From Rhododendron vialii (taxonomy: Eukaryota; Streptophyta; Magnoliopsida; Ericales; Ericaceae): a stretch of 64,000 bases of DNA. Below the pieces are notes generated by a model. That model worked only from the letters and a program-made list of their open reading frames with translations. It ran no database searches and was not told the origin of the DNA. The translations under genes and the position numbers were made by a program. Location: the NCBI RefSeq assembly GCF_030253575.1, contig NC_080559.1:33351501-33415500 (forward strand). Reading direction: 5' to 3'. This document shows positions 35,701-46,300 of the stretch, piece by piece; the stretch's first letter is position 1, and each line of letters starts with the position of its first letter.

Positions 35701-36755
35701 GCCCTACTTGGGATATTAATTAGGCGTTGGCTGGAACATTAAAGGCCGTGACTTTTCATGAGTCTTGTGTCTTTTCATTTAGGGAAGTTTGACCACATAT
35801 TTAACGCATTCAACCTTTATGTATACATTCATCCTATCCAGCCATCTAGGGAATATGAATAGTTATTTGCATTCACACATTCATTCTGCCTAGACCTATT
35901 GGGAATAGGAGTAGTTATTTGCATTCAAGTATTTTGGAGTCTATATAAGTCATGTAATCTCAAGAGCTTGAATTATGATTGAATGAATGAAAAATTAGCT
36001 TTAAGCTTTATTGATTGTGTGATGCAATCTCATTCTTTGGTGCGATGCTAAAAAGGCCTTAGGTGTGATGCCTTTGGTAACCTAGGTGTGAGGCCTAGAT
36101 CTATCCTTCTCTAATTCTTCTCTCCTTCTTACAAAATACTGTTCACGGCCCCAAAAAACAGCCCCTTTCCCTCGTGCTTGATCATACTTAGCCATATTCC
36201 AAATCTGTCCTGCATCAACAAGATTATACAAAGCCATGATACTCGATGACTTATCGAACCCATCACGTTTATTACGCCTTAAACACTTCGAAATAGTAGA
36301 GAAATGGAACAGCATAACATTGTGGAAAACCGCGCATCTATGTTCCCGGTATGTATTGTGGAGTCACTGGAGTGAGAATTTATCAGTTCGTCATGCGAAA
36401 TCTAATTATACAAAATACATAATCAACGTATTGAGGATGTTAAATCACACGGTACTACTCTCATTATCCGGTGCACTCGACTTTTAAATCAAATCAAAGC
36501 ACTACGAATAAGCTCACTGTCTTTACCTATAGCCTATAAATTATCCACTAATCGATTGAAAATTCGCAACTAGGTTTAGAAAAAACAGAACTGCAGTTAT
36601 AAACCCTAATCTAACACTTTAACATGAATTGAAACTCTTTTAACTATACGAAAGCACTTCAAAACACGTGAAGAAAAGAGTGAACCGTGAACTTAAAGGG
36701 AAGACGTACCTACCAGCTTGGCTTGTATGTTCTTGTTGCCAGTAGTCCTCGCCAT
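26394..36755 (-). CDS. Rab5-like (RABF) small GTPase
   Basis: Seven coding exons on the minus strand: 36714-36755, 29704-29781, 29429-29596, 28976-29024, 28613-28686, 26872-26965, 26394-26494. They join to 606 nt, 201 aa. The protein starts [15 protein letters not shown]-motifs are complete: GDMGTGKT (18-25), the switch I Thr in [16 protein letters not shown] (65-71), NKAD (124-127) and ETSAK (152-156). The effector-region sequence ESTIGAAF and the MYYRGAAAA stretch are Rab5 signatures. The tail VFCCSS has the double Cys for geranylgeranylation. Plant Rab5s act on early/prevacuolar endosomes in vacuolar trafficking. Intron 1 is 6.9 kb because of a gypsy insertion in antisense orientation. The intron before the last exon starts with GC (26871-26870) rather than GT; the upstream exon ends ATAG and the donor is GCAAGT. 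This is the only choice I found that keeps the conserved frame ([12 protein letters not shown]). Confidence 0.93.
28001..28098. repeat. 51-bp tandem duplication in a Rab gene intron
   Basis: GGTTGAGGCTGTAAGAAAAT starts at 28001 and 28052; both units reach ATACTATCAATGA and are identical over the visible length. It lies in the intron between exons 5 and 6. Confidence 0.9.
29807..29893. repeat. 29-bp repeat, three units
   Basis: Three units of CGAGTGCCATAGCCATAAAC...CCTAC (29807, 29836, 29865) with single-base differences lie 25 bp into intron 1 beyond Rab exon 2, close to its splice acceptor. Confidence 0.9.
30241..30855 (+). repeat. 5' LTR of the gypsy element
   Basis: 615 bp, TG...CA termini, directly followed by five bases and the primer-binding site. 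The TATA-like box around 30580 marks the likely start of element transcription. Confidence 0.93.
30884..35723 (+). pseudogene. Broken gag-pol of the gypsy element
   Basis: Gag starts with ATG at 30884. A CCHC knuckle ([14 protein letters not shown]) lies at about 31930-31971 and a protease-like [12 protein letters not shown] at about 32220-32255. Reverse transcriptase spans roughly 32880-33330 with YFDD, RNase H roughly 33700-34080, integrase with an HHCC finger ([11 protein letters not shown]...CRTCQLS) and the core roughly 34260-34980. A chromodomain ([16 protein letters not shown]) lies at about 35400-35560. Breaks: stop TAA at 31007-31009, frame changes near 31568, 32600, 33325, 33950 and 34953, stops at 33742-33744, 34389-34391 and 34725-34727, and a frame change near 35350. 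It cannot make a full polyprotein. Confidence 0.92.
35603..36217 (+). repeat. 3' LTR of the gypsy element
   Basis: 615 bp matching the 5' LTR. The last open frame of pol (after the chromodomain) runs about 120 bp into it and stops at 35721-35723. Confidence 0.93.
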
Positions 36756-37484
36756 GAGAGAGAGAGATTTGGTACGTGAAAACGAAGCGCGGCCTTGATG
36801 TGTGTTGCAAGGAAAGGAGGGAGGGAGAGGGAGGGAGAGAGAGAGAACGTTAGGTTTTGTAAGTTGACTGGTAAGTTTGTTTTGCTTTTAGCGCCGTGAT
36901 CCAACGGCTCGTATGGCTTTTGTTTTCTCTTCCCTCCTTTCCATCTACGGCTCTGCGCATTCCACTTTCGTCATTGGCCACGTCAGAGAGAGAATGGCAA
37001 CACAGGACAAAAATTCACCTGTTACACAAAAAGAGAGGTACAATTTAACTTGATTCAATTAACTGGATGAGTGTGAAGCCCGGTATTTAAAAATGTACTT
37101 ACTAGACTTTAATTAGGTTATTAAACCCAATTTTTAGGCTAAAGAAAAATGATCAAGGTTGAAGGGATATTTTCAGTCCACGTTTTTAGGACACAAGGAT
37201 AGCATAATAAAATTTTAGGGATTCAGTACTTTTCTTTAGAAAGCAAACGACACCATAATAATCTACACATTTTAATTAGTCTACGAAATAATCTTTTTGA
37301 GTTTGGAACCTGGACATGAATAATTGAATCGGAATGAATTTTTACTAGAAAGCAGAATTAGAATTTTGGTATTCAAATTACCCTATAGATACACGTATCA
37401 CAGCTAGAAAATTTGGTTGGCACATTTGTCCACATATCTAAAGTTAAGAATGACTCAGGAGTGTTTTACCTCTAAAAAAAAATA

Positions 37485-37712
37485 CTCCCTCCGTCCCAAA
37501 ATGGATGACAATTTTTGAAATTCCTGTCATTTTTCATTGCTTATATCTTTCAATCTATAATATTTTTCATGAGTTTGAAAATTTTGTATAATAGAACTAA
37601 TCAAGAACTATCAAACAAGATCCATATTGCATATATTTTGAGATCCATATTGAAAGATATAAGTAATTGAAATTGGCACAGATATCAAAAATTGACATCT
37701 AATTTGGGACTA
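37485..37712. mobile_element. Stowaway-like MITE, right end eroded
   Basis: It starts after TA with CTCCCTCCGTCCCAAAATGG, the Stowaway (Tc1/mariner) terminal repeat. The body has GCTTATATCTTTCAATCTATAATATTTTTCATGAG and its inverted partner. The right end keeps only GACATCTAATTTGGGAC. Confidence 0.7.
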
Positions 37713-37730
37713 TCTTATTTTAATAAAATA

Positions 37731-38040
37731 CGGACCTCCCTTTTCCAATCGAATTTCGATGATCCGAGCCGCTCAATGTGTTCAGAACGTGATTTTAAAA
37801 GTACTCGCGAGAAATCAGCAAAAAAAAAAGACCGGAAAGGGCTTCATCCGAGTAGTTTTTGTTTGTTTTTTATCTAACGGTTCAAATAACAACTGCTCAA
37901 GTCAAGCTCTTCCCGGTCATTTTTTTTGCCGATTTCTCATAGTTACCCTTAAAATCACATTCTGAACACATTGAGCGGCTCGGATCATCGAAATCCGATC
38001 GGGAAAGACAAGAAATAGGAGGTTCACATATAAGGTCCTT
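37731..38040. mobile_element. Long foldback MITE, arms about 130 bp
   Basis: The left arm, containing ATTTCGATGATCCGAGCCGC and CAATGTGTTCAGAA, is mirrored by the right arm, containing GCGGCTCGGATCATCGAAAT. The arms continue inward to GACCGG/CCGGTC and are separated by about 80 bp. Outer ends (GACCTCC and GGAGGTTC) are less well conserved. An RNA from either strand would form a long hairpin. Confidence 0.75.
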
Positions 38041-39781
38041 ATCTGAAGATTTCTGTATATACATACATACATACATACATACACTAGTAATAGTAAATGT
38101 AAAAGGATAAAAGAGAAAAGAAAGGAAACAACTAAGAGAGAAAAAGAAACGGTGAAGGAAAAAGAGAGAAGCAACTCGTGCACCACCTGGTCAGATCCGA
38201 TCTCCGACATCCTTCGATTACCGCCAGAAAACTACAGTGGATATTCTCCTTCTCTCTCTCTCTCATAGCAACCGTGGCATGTGTGTTACCTAATTTTCTA
38301 ATTTCAGTCCAATCGACGGAAAATGTCAATCGACAGGAAACTATTTCGTGATTCTGCTGGAATGTGGGGTGTAAATGTGGAGTTTGGTTCCTTATCGTTT
38401 TCAAGACTTCTTTGAAAACAAACAATGAAGTGGATGAGATATGAAAGAAGACTAACAAATGGATTTTATTAATCTCCAAAGTAGAAGAACAACCGATTAA
38501 GATAATCGAGTGAACAATTATAAATTATAACTACTCCTAGAAAAGAAAAGATAAAGGCCTATTGGCGTTATTTGTGTGTCTAAAACTACCACGATCTCGA
38601 GCATAAATAGGCCTACTCAAGTTTGAATTTAAATCTTCCCTTCAACCCAATATGGCAATTACTTCTCCTTTTCGTCCCTCTTCATAAATAACTTCCACGA
38701 ACATTTGAGCATATCCAAAAACTGCTCCTTTAATCATGGGAGAACTGCCCCTTTGATCATGGGAGAAACCGAACACCCTTCCTTTTGACACCTGTGATTC
38801 AATTGTTGAAGGTAAAAAACTATAATAATCAATTGACGGGTGAACCCTCCTCCCATGTTTATAAGACTTTATTATGGTTTTCTAATAATCACGTTAATTA
38901 ACCAGACCATAAGTCTCATTGATTTTCCAATAATAACGTTATATCTATGCCACGTGTCACTCAATCGATGGGGAATTCGAGAAATTACAAATATGGTACA
39001 AACAACGTGTCGGCGACTGTGACCAACAATAATGAGAATTGCAGCGACGCTGTTGTGTGGATGGCGTTCACTGTGTGGGTGCATGAATGACTTAGGTGCG
39101 TGCGTGTTATACACTAGTAAACCACAAGTAAATACCCCCCTCTGTATATAAGAACAGGGCCTAAGATTCTAAGTGGATTTTTAGTAGAACTAATTATTCT
39201 TGAGGAATGAAACTACTGGAAGTGCTGTATGAAGTTGGTCTTAATTAACCATCCACATCAGTTTGGTTAACCCTGACATAGACTAAATAACGTGAAGGTC
39301 CTTATGGAATTAATTAGTGTTGAGATTCACAAATTGACCCCGAGCTGTTTTCAAAAGCCGAATAGGCCAACTCACAACCAAGAGGGCCTAAAGACATTCT
39401 GATCGCATTGTTAAATAGGTATTGACACGAATTTATTGACAAATAGGTCAATCCGAGATTTAAGCAAGAGCATGATCAAGTTTTCATCTTAGCCCTCGAC
39501 AATTCAAAAGTGAGATACTCTAACCTTAGTTATATTGTTTTTTCAAACAAATTATATTGTGCGTTTCATATGCTCAAAAGTTATGTTATAAGGAAGCATG
39601 ATTTGATGAAAGTTTTTATGCCTTACAATCTTATGCCATGGAAAAAGAAAACGAACTTTTTATTGTGAGATGCTAATATAACAAGGATGACTATGATTAT
39701 AAAGTGATGATTTAAAAGAATGACTATGTTTAAGAAAAGTTGATTCTACGAACACCTTGCCATCTAAAGGTGAAGAAGCTA

Positions 39782-40006
39782 CTCCTTCCGTTCTAAATTG
39801 GATGTCAATTTTTGTCAATTTTAATTTCTTATATCTTTTAATATAAATCTCAAAAAATATGCAATATGGATATTGTTTGATAGTTCTCGATGAGTTATAT
39901 TATACAAAGTTTTCAAACTTATAAAAAACATTATAGATTGAAAGATATAAGTAACGAAAAATAACACGAGTTTCAAAAAAATTCGTCATTTTTGGGACGG
40001 AGGGAG
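39782..40006. mobile_element. Stowaway MITE with TA target duplication
   Basis: 225 bp, from CTCCTTCCGTTCTAAATTGG to GGGACGGAGGGAG, flanked by TA (39780-39781, 40007-40008), with a partly self-complementary body. Confidence 0.85.
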
Positions 40007-40713
40007 TATGATATTATGTTCCATGAACACCTTGTCATGTAAAGGTGAAGTTGATGCATTCAGACAGCGGTGTCCCCGGTCGGGGGGATAGATTTTAAAA
40101 ATACCATAACCAACTAAGGGGTTATAAGGTAGGAATGTTATGTGGCACCAGCTACTAGTGACTTGATCATTTCACGCCACATAGGATCGCTCCCTCATTC
40201 ATGTTTAGCTGTTAGATGTGCATCATAAGATTATGTGATGATGATGTTTTGCATCCTCTTCTTATGAAGTTATGAGAAAGTTATGTCAAAGAAGCTTATG
40301 AATGTTATTTCCATGGTAAAACGTATAACTCTGGTACTTTATCTCTCATTATCTCACACGAGCTATCAGCTTATGAAAATTAATTATTTTCCTACAGGTA
40401 TTGCCAAGTAGGATCAAGAAACGTTGCTGCTGGGGGACATGTAAAACAAGTATTTAGTCAAGATTTTAAGAACTTCAAAGTTGGGAATTGACTACTCCCT
40501 CTTTAGTGTAAGGTCACATTATGTTATAAAGTTTTTAAATCTTTAAGGCTTTAACGGTATCTTTATGTCAATTATGCTTCCGCACTTTTAATTTTTTATA
40601 GTCTTCGCATCTCTTGGACTAAGTAATGAGGCATCGGGTGGAGGTTAGATCCACTGGCTGGTCACTTTAATCCTATCATTTTAACAACTTTTGGGATAGG
40701 ATCGTGATAATAA

Positions 40714-41145
40714 GAGCATTTCCATTGTAATAAGCAAATGAATTTGGATAAGCAAATTTAACAATAATGTTAAAAAAACACCCTACATTATAATAAGCAA
40801 AGTTATAATCTTTTAGCAAATAACCAAATTTCACCAATTTCATAATCAAACTTTACAACTTTTACCAATAACCAAACTCAAAACTCAATAACTAAAAAAC
40901 ACATCATATTGGAATCGTCTAATCGAAACGAATAATTTGGTGTGGTCGAGTGCATGATTGAAACTCATTTGCGATTGGACAAATATGCATTGTATATTGT
41001 GGGGTTTTTCTTTTTTGTTAGAGATGCAAAAATAACCAATGTGGAAGTAGAAATTGTTAAGTTTAATTATGAACTAAATGGATAATCAAATGCTAACACG
41101 TCACATTTTGATTATTGGTTTTGATTATTACCATTGTGGATGCTT
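40714..41145. mobile_element. MITE with GAGCATTTCCATTG ends
   Basis: The left end GAGCATTTCCATTGTAATAAGC and right end TTATTACCATTGTGGATGCTT are inverted repeats of about 22 bp with mismatches, a common plant MITE end. The A/T-rich body has no coding capacity. It directly precedes the duplicated Argonaute 5' flank. The target duplication is unclear. Confidence 0.6.
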
Positions 41146-41152
41146 TGAGGGC

Positions 41153-43200
41153 ACCAAAAATTGATTATACACTGTCCATCATACAAGAACTACTCCATGC
41201 AAACTTAGTTTTTTCTTCTTCGTTTTGTGTGTTATATTTTCCTTTTCTGAATTGTTATTAAATTCGTAATATTTTATGAATTAATTATTCATCTCGATGA
41301 GATGAGTCTAAAAAGTATAAAATTATGACCTAAAGCAAAAAAAAAATTCACTAAAGACGAAAAAATATCAAACAGCTATCTTATTTGTCTAAAGTGTTGT
41401 CTTATTTGAATTTTTATCAACATCACCCCCATATTTTATACTTTTCCGATTCGTCTTATCAAGACGAACGATTAACTCCAAAAATCACGACGAAAACCTA
41501 AACATAAAATTATGAAAAGTGAAAAATACCGAGATAAGTTTCAAACTTATATAAATTTACAAGAACGCAAATTTATTACTCCTATTTGCAAATGCGCTAG
41601 CAAAGTACCAAGAATGGTCCCCGAGCGTGTTGTGCAACCATCTGAGCCGTCTGTTCAGCGATTCAATAGTTTAGATTTCATCTCGGCAATAGAAGATCAA
41701 ATGTTACACGGTACTGAGATAAGATCTAGACTGTTAGATATCCAAACGGATGGCTCAGAGCTGTATTGTGTGCCAACCACACAACACCATTCCCAATTCC
41801 CCACTTTCATGTTTATCAAGCAGGCAAACACTTATGCCTTGTTCTTTTTATGATTCCAAAAGAATTTTTCAAAAAATTCTCCCTAGATTTTTCATACTTT
41901 CAACATTTCTTTCTCTATCTCTCTCTACTTATTAAGCCTGGTATTTTTCAAACACCAATCTAAACATAACATTAATTACTATTAAACATATTTTGGCCCA
42001 CGTCCACTTCTCAGTTTCAATAAACATTGGTACCATTTTCATTCTTGTGGTCATTATTAATTGGGTAAATTAACAAAATCACCCTCGGGTTTTTATATAG
42101 CCTCCTCACTTTTGTGGAAATTACAAAATATCCCCTGTCTCATAAAAATTACATTACTTTTTTTGTCGTGACGTAGCCTCTAGTATCTCCAACCATGGCT
42201 TCGATCAAGTATGTGGATGTCGAATTTTTTAGAAGCCTTACATGACAATTTGACATGTTAAAATTTTGAATCTTCAAAATACCAACTTCAACACATCAAA
42301 TTTAGTACTACGTTTCATTAGAAAGTTTTGAAGGGTAAACTAGTGACATTTTTTATTGACACCGCATGTCAAATTTGGCACGAGACTATGAGAGTGGAGA
42401 AGTTAAATGACACGTAAGCATTTAAGATTTTGATTGAAATTGCTTCATATTCAAATTGTTCGACTTGACGTGTCATGTCACATATAACATTCTTGATGAG
42501 ATGCAGAATGAGATAAAAGTGCTTTTATTGCAGCTCAAGAAGAAAAAGACAAAATGAAACACGCGCTTTGCCTTTCAAATGGGAAAAGACAGGGAAAAAA
42601 ACCAAAAGAAACGCGGTTTCATAAAGAAGAAGAGTGTGGGTCCAGTACGGACCCAATAATATCTTTCCGTACGTAACTGCCTTGACTATCCATGTTTCCT
42701 AGTGATTTCCACGACGACTCCGGTCAGTTTTAGGCCCTGATTCACTGCATGCATCCCTATTTATGTTCATGTTCATAAATCTCATCTCGCCACTCTACCT
42801 AGGCTATGCTTTCACAATCTCACCTAAGATACGAACGACCAATGTGGTTCAGAAGACTATCATACAAAGACTCTTCGATCATACAATTGTTGATGGTAGA
42901 TCAATTTGATGTTTTTATAGACCTTACAAGCTTTATATAGACAACAAGATGAACGGTACAGAATATATATAGTTAATGTGTGTGAATCCATAACGGGAGG
43001 TGCTAGAGTCATGAGAGACGATCTTACGAGATAATTGCTCTCCGTTCCTTCTTCCTCTTAACTTCCTTTCTTTCCCCACTAGTTCACTACTCTCCATTTC
43101 TTTTGCCTTTGAGATGATGATTGGTCGGTCCCACTCTCCTCTATACTTGCAATCGATCATTCTAGATCCCACCAGATCACTCCCACCTCACTGTTCAATG
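41153..43200. repeat. Segmental duplication unit A: Argonaute 5' flank
   Basis: This matches 60337-64000 in the same orientation. Examples are CCAAAAATTGATTATACA (41156 and 60342), the block ending TGAGATAAGATCTAGAC around 41715-41730 versus 60750-60765, GGTCATTATTAATTG (about 42050 and 61468), GGGTCCAGTACGGACCC (about 42640 and 62371), and ACTTCCACCTCACTGTTCAATGC-like ends at 43200 and 64000. Unit A lacks two MITEs present in unit B. Unit A leads directly into the Argonaute gene. Confidence 0.85.
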
Positions 43201-43253
43201 CTTAGCCCCCACGGAAAGCCCATTTTCGTCATTCCACCCCGAACTTTTCGCCC

Positions 43254-43262
43254 TGTATAAAG
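43254..43262 (+). promoter_or_regulatory. TATA box of the Argonaute gene (candidate)
   Basis: TGTATAAAG lies 107 bp upstream of the ATG at 43369. A start about 30 bp downstream would give a 5' UTR of about 80 nt that includes a GA-run. Proposed from position and sequence only. Confidence 0.5.
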
Positions 43263-43368
43263 TAGTTCTACCCACGTCGCTCTTTAATCACACTACTACT
43301 ATCAGCACCGAGCAGTGAGAGAGAGAGAGAGTGAGAGTTAAAGTCTTCTTTGATAAGATTTCCAAAAA

Positions 43369-46300
43369 ATGGATAGAAATAGAAACAGTTACAACAACAA
43401 CAACAACCACCGTGGAACCGGAAATCCCGGCCGAGGCCGTGGTCGCGGCCACAACGGCGACGGCGGAGGGAGAGGAGGGGGTACGGGTTGGGGTGGTCCG
43501 GCCCTGTCCGGTGGCCAACAGTGGGCCGATGGATACGGTAGTCAGGTGGCTCCGGGCGGGGGATCTTACAGGCCACAGCAACAGCAGACTGGTGGCCAGA
43601 TGGGCCATGGTGGTGGGTCCTACAGGCCACAACAGCAGCAGCAGACCGGTGGTCAAGGTGTGGGTCCCGCGAGGGCGGAGTCCGTTGGAGGAGGAGGAGG
43701 GGTGTGGAGTGGGAGACCCGGTCTTCATACTCAATCTCAGTCCCAGGCTCTTCTTCCTGGTGGGTCCTACAGGCCGCAACATCAGCAGAATGGTGGTCAA
43801 GGTGCTGGTCCTACCAGGGGGCCGGAAATTGAAGTGAATGGAAGCGGTGGGCATGGCAGTGGAAGAGGAGGAGGGGGAGTGTGGAGCGGGAAACCTGGTC
43901 TTCACACTCAAGCTACTACTCAATCTCAGCCTCGAGCTCTTCCTCGTCTTCATACTCAAGCTACTACTCAATCTGAGCCTCGAGCTCTTCCTGGTATATT
44001 TCTGTTTTGCTTTAGATGTATATAACCTGCGTTTGTGTAATTGCACCTACTGTATGGTGATTTTGAAACCTTAAAATGGCATGAAAGGGGAAGCATGGTA
44101 ATTGGGAACTAGGTTTTACAGCCCGTTTGGATTGAGGGATTTGATTACAATAGAAAATAAAGGATTAGAGGTTTATGCCAAATCAATCATTTGAATGGAG
44201 TAATTTAATGGTAGATTTTGTGAGAATTTTTTGGTGAGACTTGGTGAGAAAGGGCTCCCGTTTCTTATCACATCATTTCTTACAATTCAAAGGGGCTGTT
44301 AGGAAAATGCATTTTCCTCTGGATTCACCCAGAAAATACCCAAAATTGATGTGTACACAGTGTAAATTTTAGATTGGGTTATGTTGGCCGATCACAGTGT
44401 TGATCTTGTCTATAGATTTTATTTTTGCGGTGAAATTTTGGGTAGTTTAATCTTGGTTTGATGTGGGTATAAGATTGTTATGTAATTGGTTGTGCTGGGG
44501 TCTTGCTAAGGTTGTCCTGGGATCATGGATTTCTGGAGAGTTTTATGCAAGAAGCTAGAAGTGTGGGAAAAAGAAATATAGGGAAACTAGTGATATATTT
44601 GGGATGGATGAGTTGTTAGGTTTAAATGATTTGGCTGCTTGAATTAACAGTAGTTACACAATTTTTTAGTACAATTGGGAGAAAAACCAGGACAATGAGG
44701 ATCCCCTGATTATGTCAATTTCATTTCTCACAAATAAATGATGAGGGAATGTGAGGATGGTAACAGAAAGTCGTACTCGTACTTCTAAGATTGCCTAGGT
44801 GGGCCGTTAAGTTACAAGCACATAAACAAGAGAACAAAAAATATACTGCTTCGGGGAAGTTAAGGAAATCCTCTATTGCTATATCCATATTTCAGCACTA
44901 GACCTAGATCTAAGGGTGTTCGGACAAATAAGCCACTTCGGCTTATTTTTTGTCTTTATTTAAATTTTTTTCGTATCACTTGGCTTATTGTTATTTTTTT
45001 GGAGATTATCACATCCTCACGTCAAGAGGAATTTAAAAAGTAAAAAATTTTGATCGAAATTCAATTTTTTTTGAATAAAGACGAAAAAAAATCAATAAGC
45101 CAATTTTTTCGTCTTTATTCAAAAAAAATTGGATTTCGGTCAAAAAAATTTACTTTTTAGATTCCTCTCATCGTGAGGATGCAATAATCTCCAAAAAAAT
45201 GACAATAAGCCAAGTGATACGAAAAAAATTTGAATAAGGACAAAAAATAAGCCACTGTGCTTATTTGTCCGAACGGGCCAAAAAGTTGGTTTCTTTTTCT
45301 TTTTTTTGAATAAAACGCACATCAGTGTTTCTGTTTTTGTTGCCCAAAAATTATGCAGAATGGGAATTTTTACCGTGGACCATCAAAATTTACCGGTGCG
45401 GAATGAGTATATTTACGCTTCATTCTCACCCTCTCTGCCACATATCTTTGTTACTATAAACTGCTCTGGACTCTTGCCCTAAAAGCTTTGAGGCTTTGAG
45501 TCCTCAACCTCCGTAGGAGGCCGTTTTCTGTACTTTTGAGACTACAAGACATCTTATAACTCAACCCTTTCTTTCCTTTCTCCTCAACAAATATTCTAAA
45601 CAGATTGGGTGAATATTTACGTTAGCTAAGGGTCCGTTCCAGAACCGAAATAAGAACTTATTTTTTGTCTAATAAGAAGCCTTGTTTCGGAAAATAAGAA
45701 GATTGGTACTTATTTTGGAAGAATTTATATAGGTACCGACCGGCCGGAGAGGGAAATCGTACCGACGACCACGCCGGGCCGTCTCCGGCCACGGCCGATC
45801 CGAGCCGTCCAAAAATTCTATAAAAAAAAAACCGAGGGGATTTACGGAGAATTAACGGCAACCGAGGTGTGTAGAGTGCTTGATCTGAGCACCCATTTTT
45901 CGTGTAGGGTGCTCGAATCATATATACACGGAAAATGGGTGTTCAGATCAATCACCCTACACACCTCGGATGCCGTTAATTCCCGCATTGGCCCCCTCAG
46001 GTTTTTTTTTAGTTTTTTTTTTAGAATTTTTGGACGGCTTGGATCGGCCGTCCGGTGGCCGGAGACGGCCCGAGGCGACCGTCAGTACGATTTCCCTCCG
46101 CCGGCGCCCATTCTCATAGCAACAGTCTTATTTTTTTGTATAAGACAACTTCAAGCTCAAAAATTATGTGTTTACGCAAATAATTTTCTTATCACTATGA
46201 ATCTTATTTGATAGATCTCATTGAGATCTTTAATACGGTGCAAAAAAAAATTGAATTTTTTTTTTCATTTATATTATTTTTGATTTTGAAAATGTGAAAT

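Larger units (their letters stand above)
30241..36217 (+). mobile_element. Ty3/gypsy chromovirus LTR retrotransposon, decayed
   Basis: Two 615-bp LTRs (30241-30855, 35603-36217) begin TGATGG and end GCATCA, flanked by a 5-bp target duplication ACAAG (30236-30240 and 36218-36222). A tRNA-iMet primer-binding site TGGTATCAGAGC starts at 30860, and a purine-rich GGGAAGAG precedes the 3' LTR. Gene order gag-protease-RT-RNase H-integrase-chromodomain defines a gypsy chromovirus. It sits in intron 1 of the Rab gene, opposite to that gene's transcription. By hand count the LTRs differ at about 14 of 615 sites (about 2.3 percent), so the insertion is fairly young although its genes are broken. The LTR holds a TATA-like TCTATATAAG (about 30579-30587). 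Confidence 0.95.
36756..43368. other. MITE-rich spacer between divergent Rab and Argonaute genes
   Basis: The Rab and Argonaute genes are transcribed away from this spacer. No gene is supported. It holds the Rab 5' flank, two Stowaway-like elements, a long foldback (37731-38040), an ATAC microsatellite (about 38056-38081), a 432-bp MITE (40714-41145) and, from about 41153, the Argonaute 5' flank, which recurs at 60337-64000. Short frames around 38130-38480 and 38840-39110 have no recognisable similarity. Confidence 0.6.

Noticed and set aside
38132..38479. 115-codon minus-strand frame, and a plus-strand stretch ISDILRLPPENYSGYSP
   Set aside because: Neither shows a recognisable domain, and no consistent exon series could be built around them.
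43288..44046. 252-codon minus-strand frame opposite Argonaute exon 1
   Set aside because: An antisense shadow of the Gly-rich exon; repetitive Ser/Leu/Thr composition.
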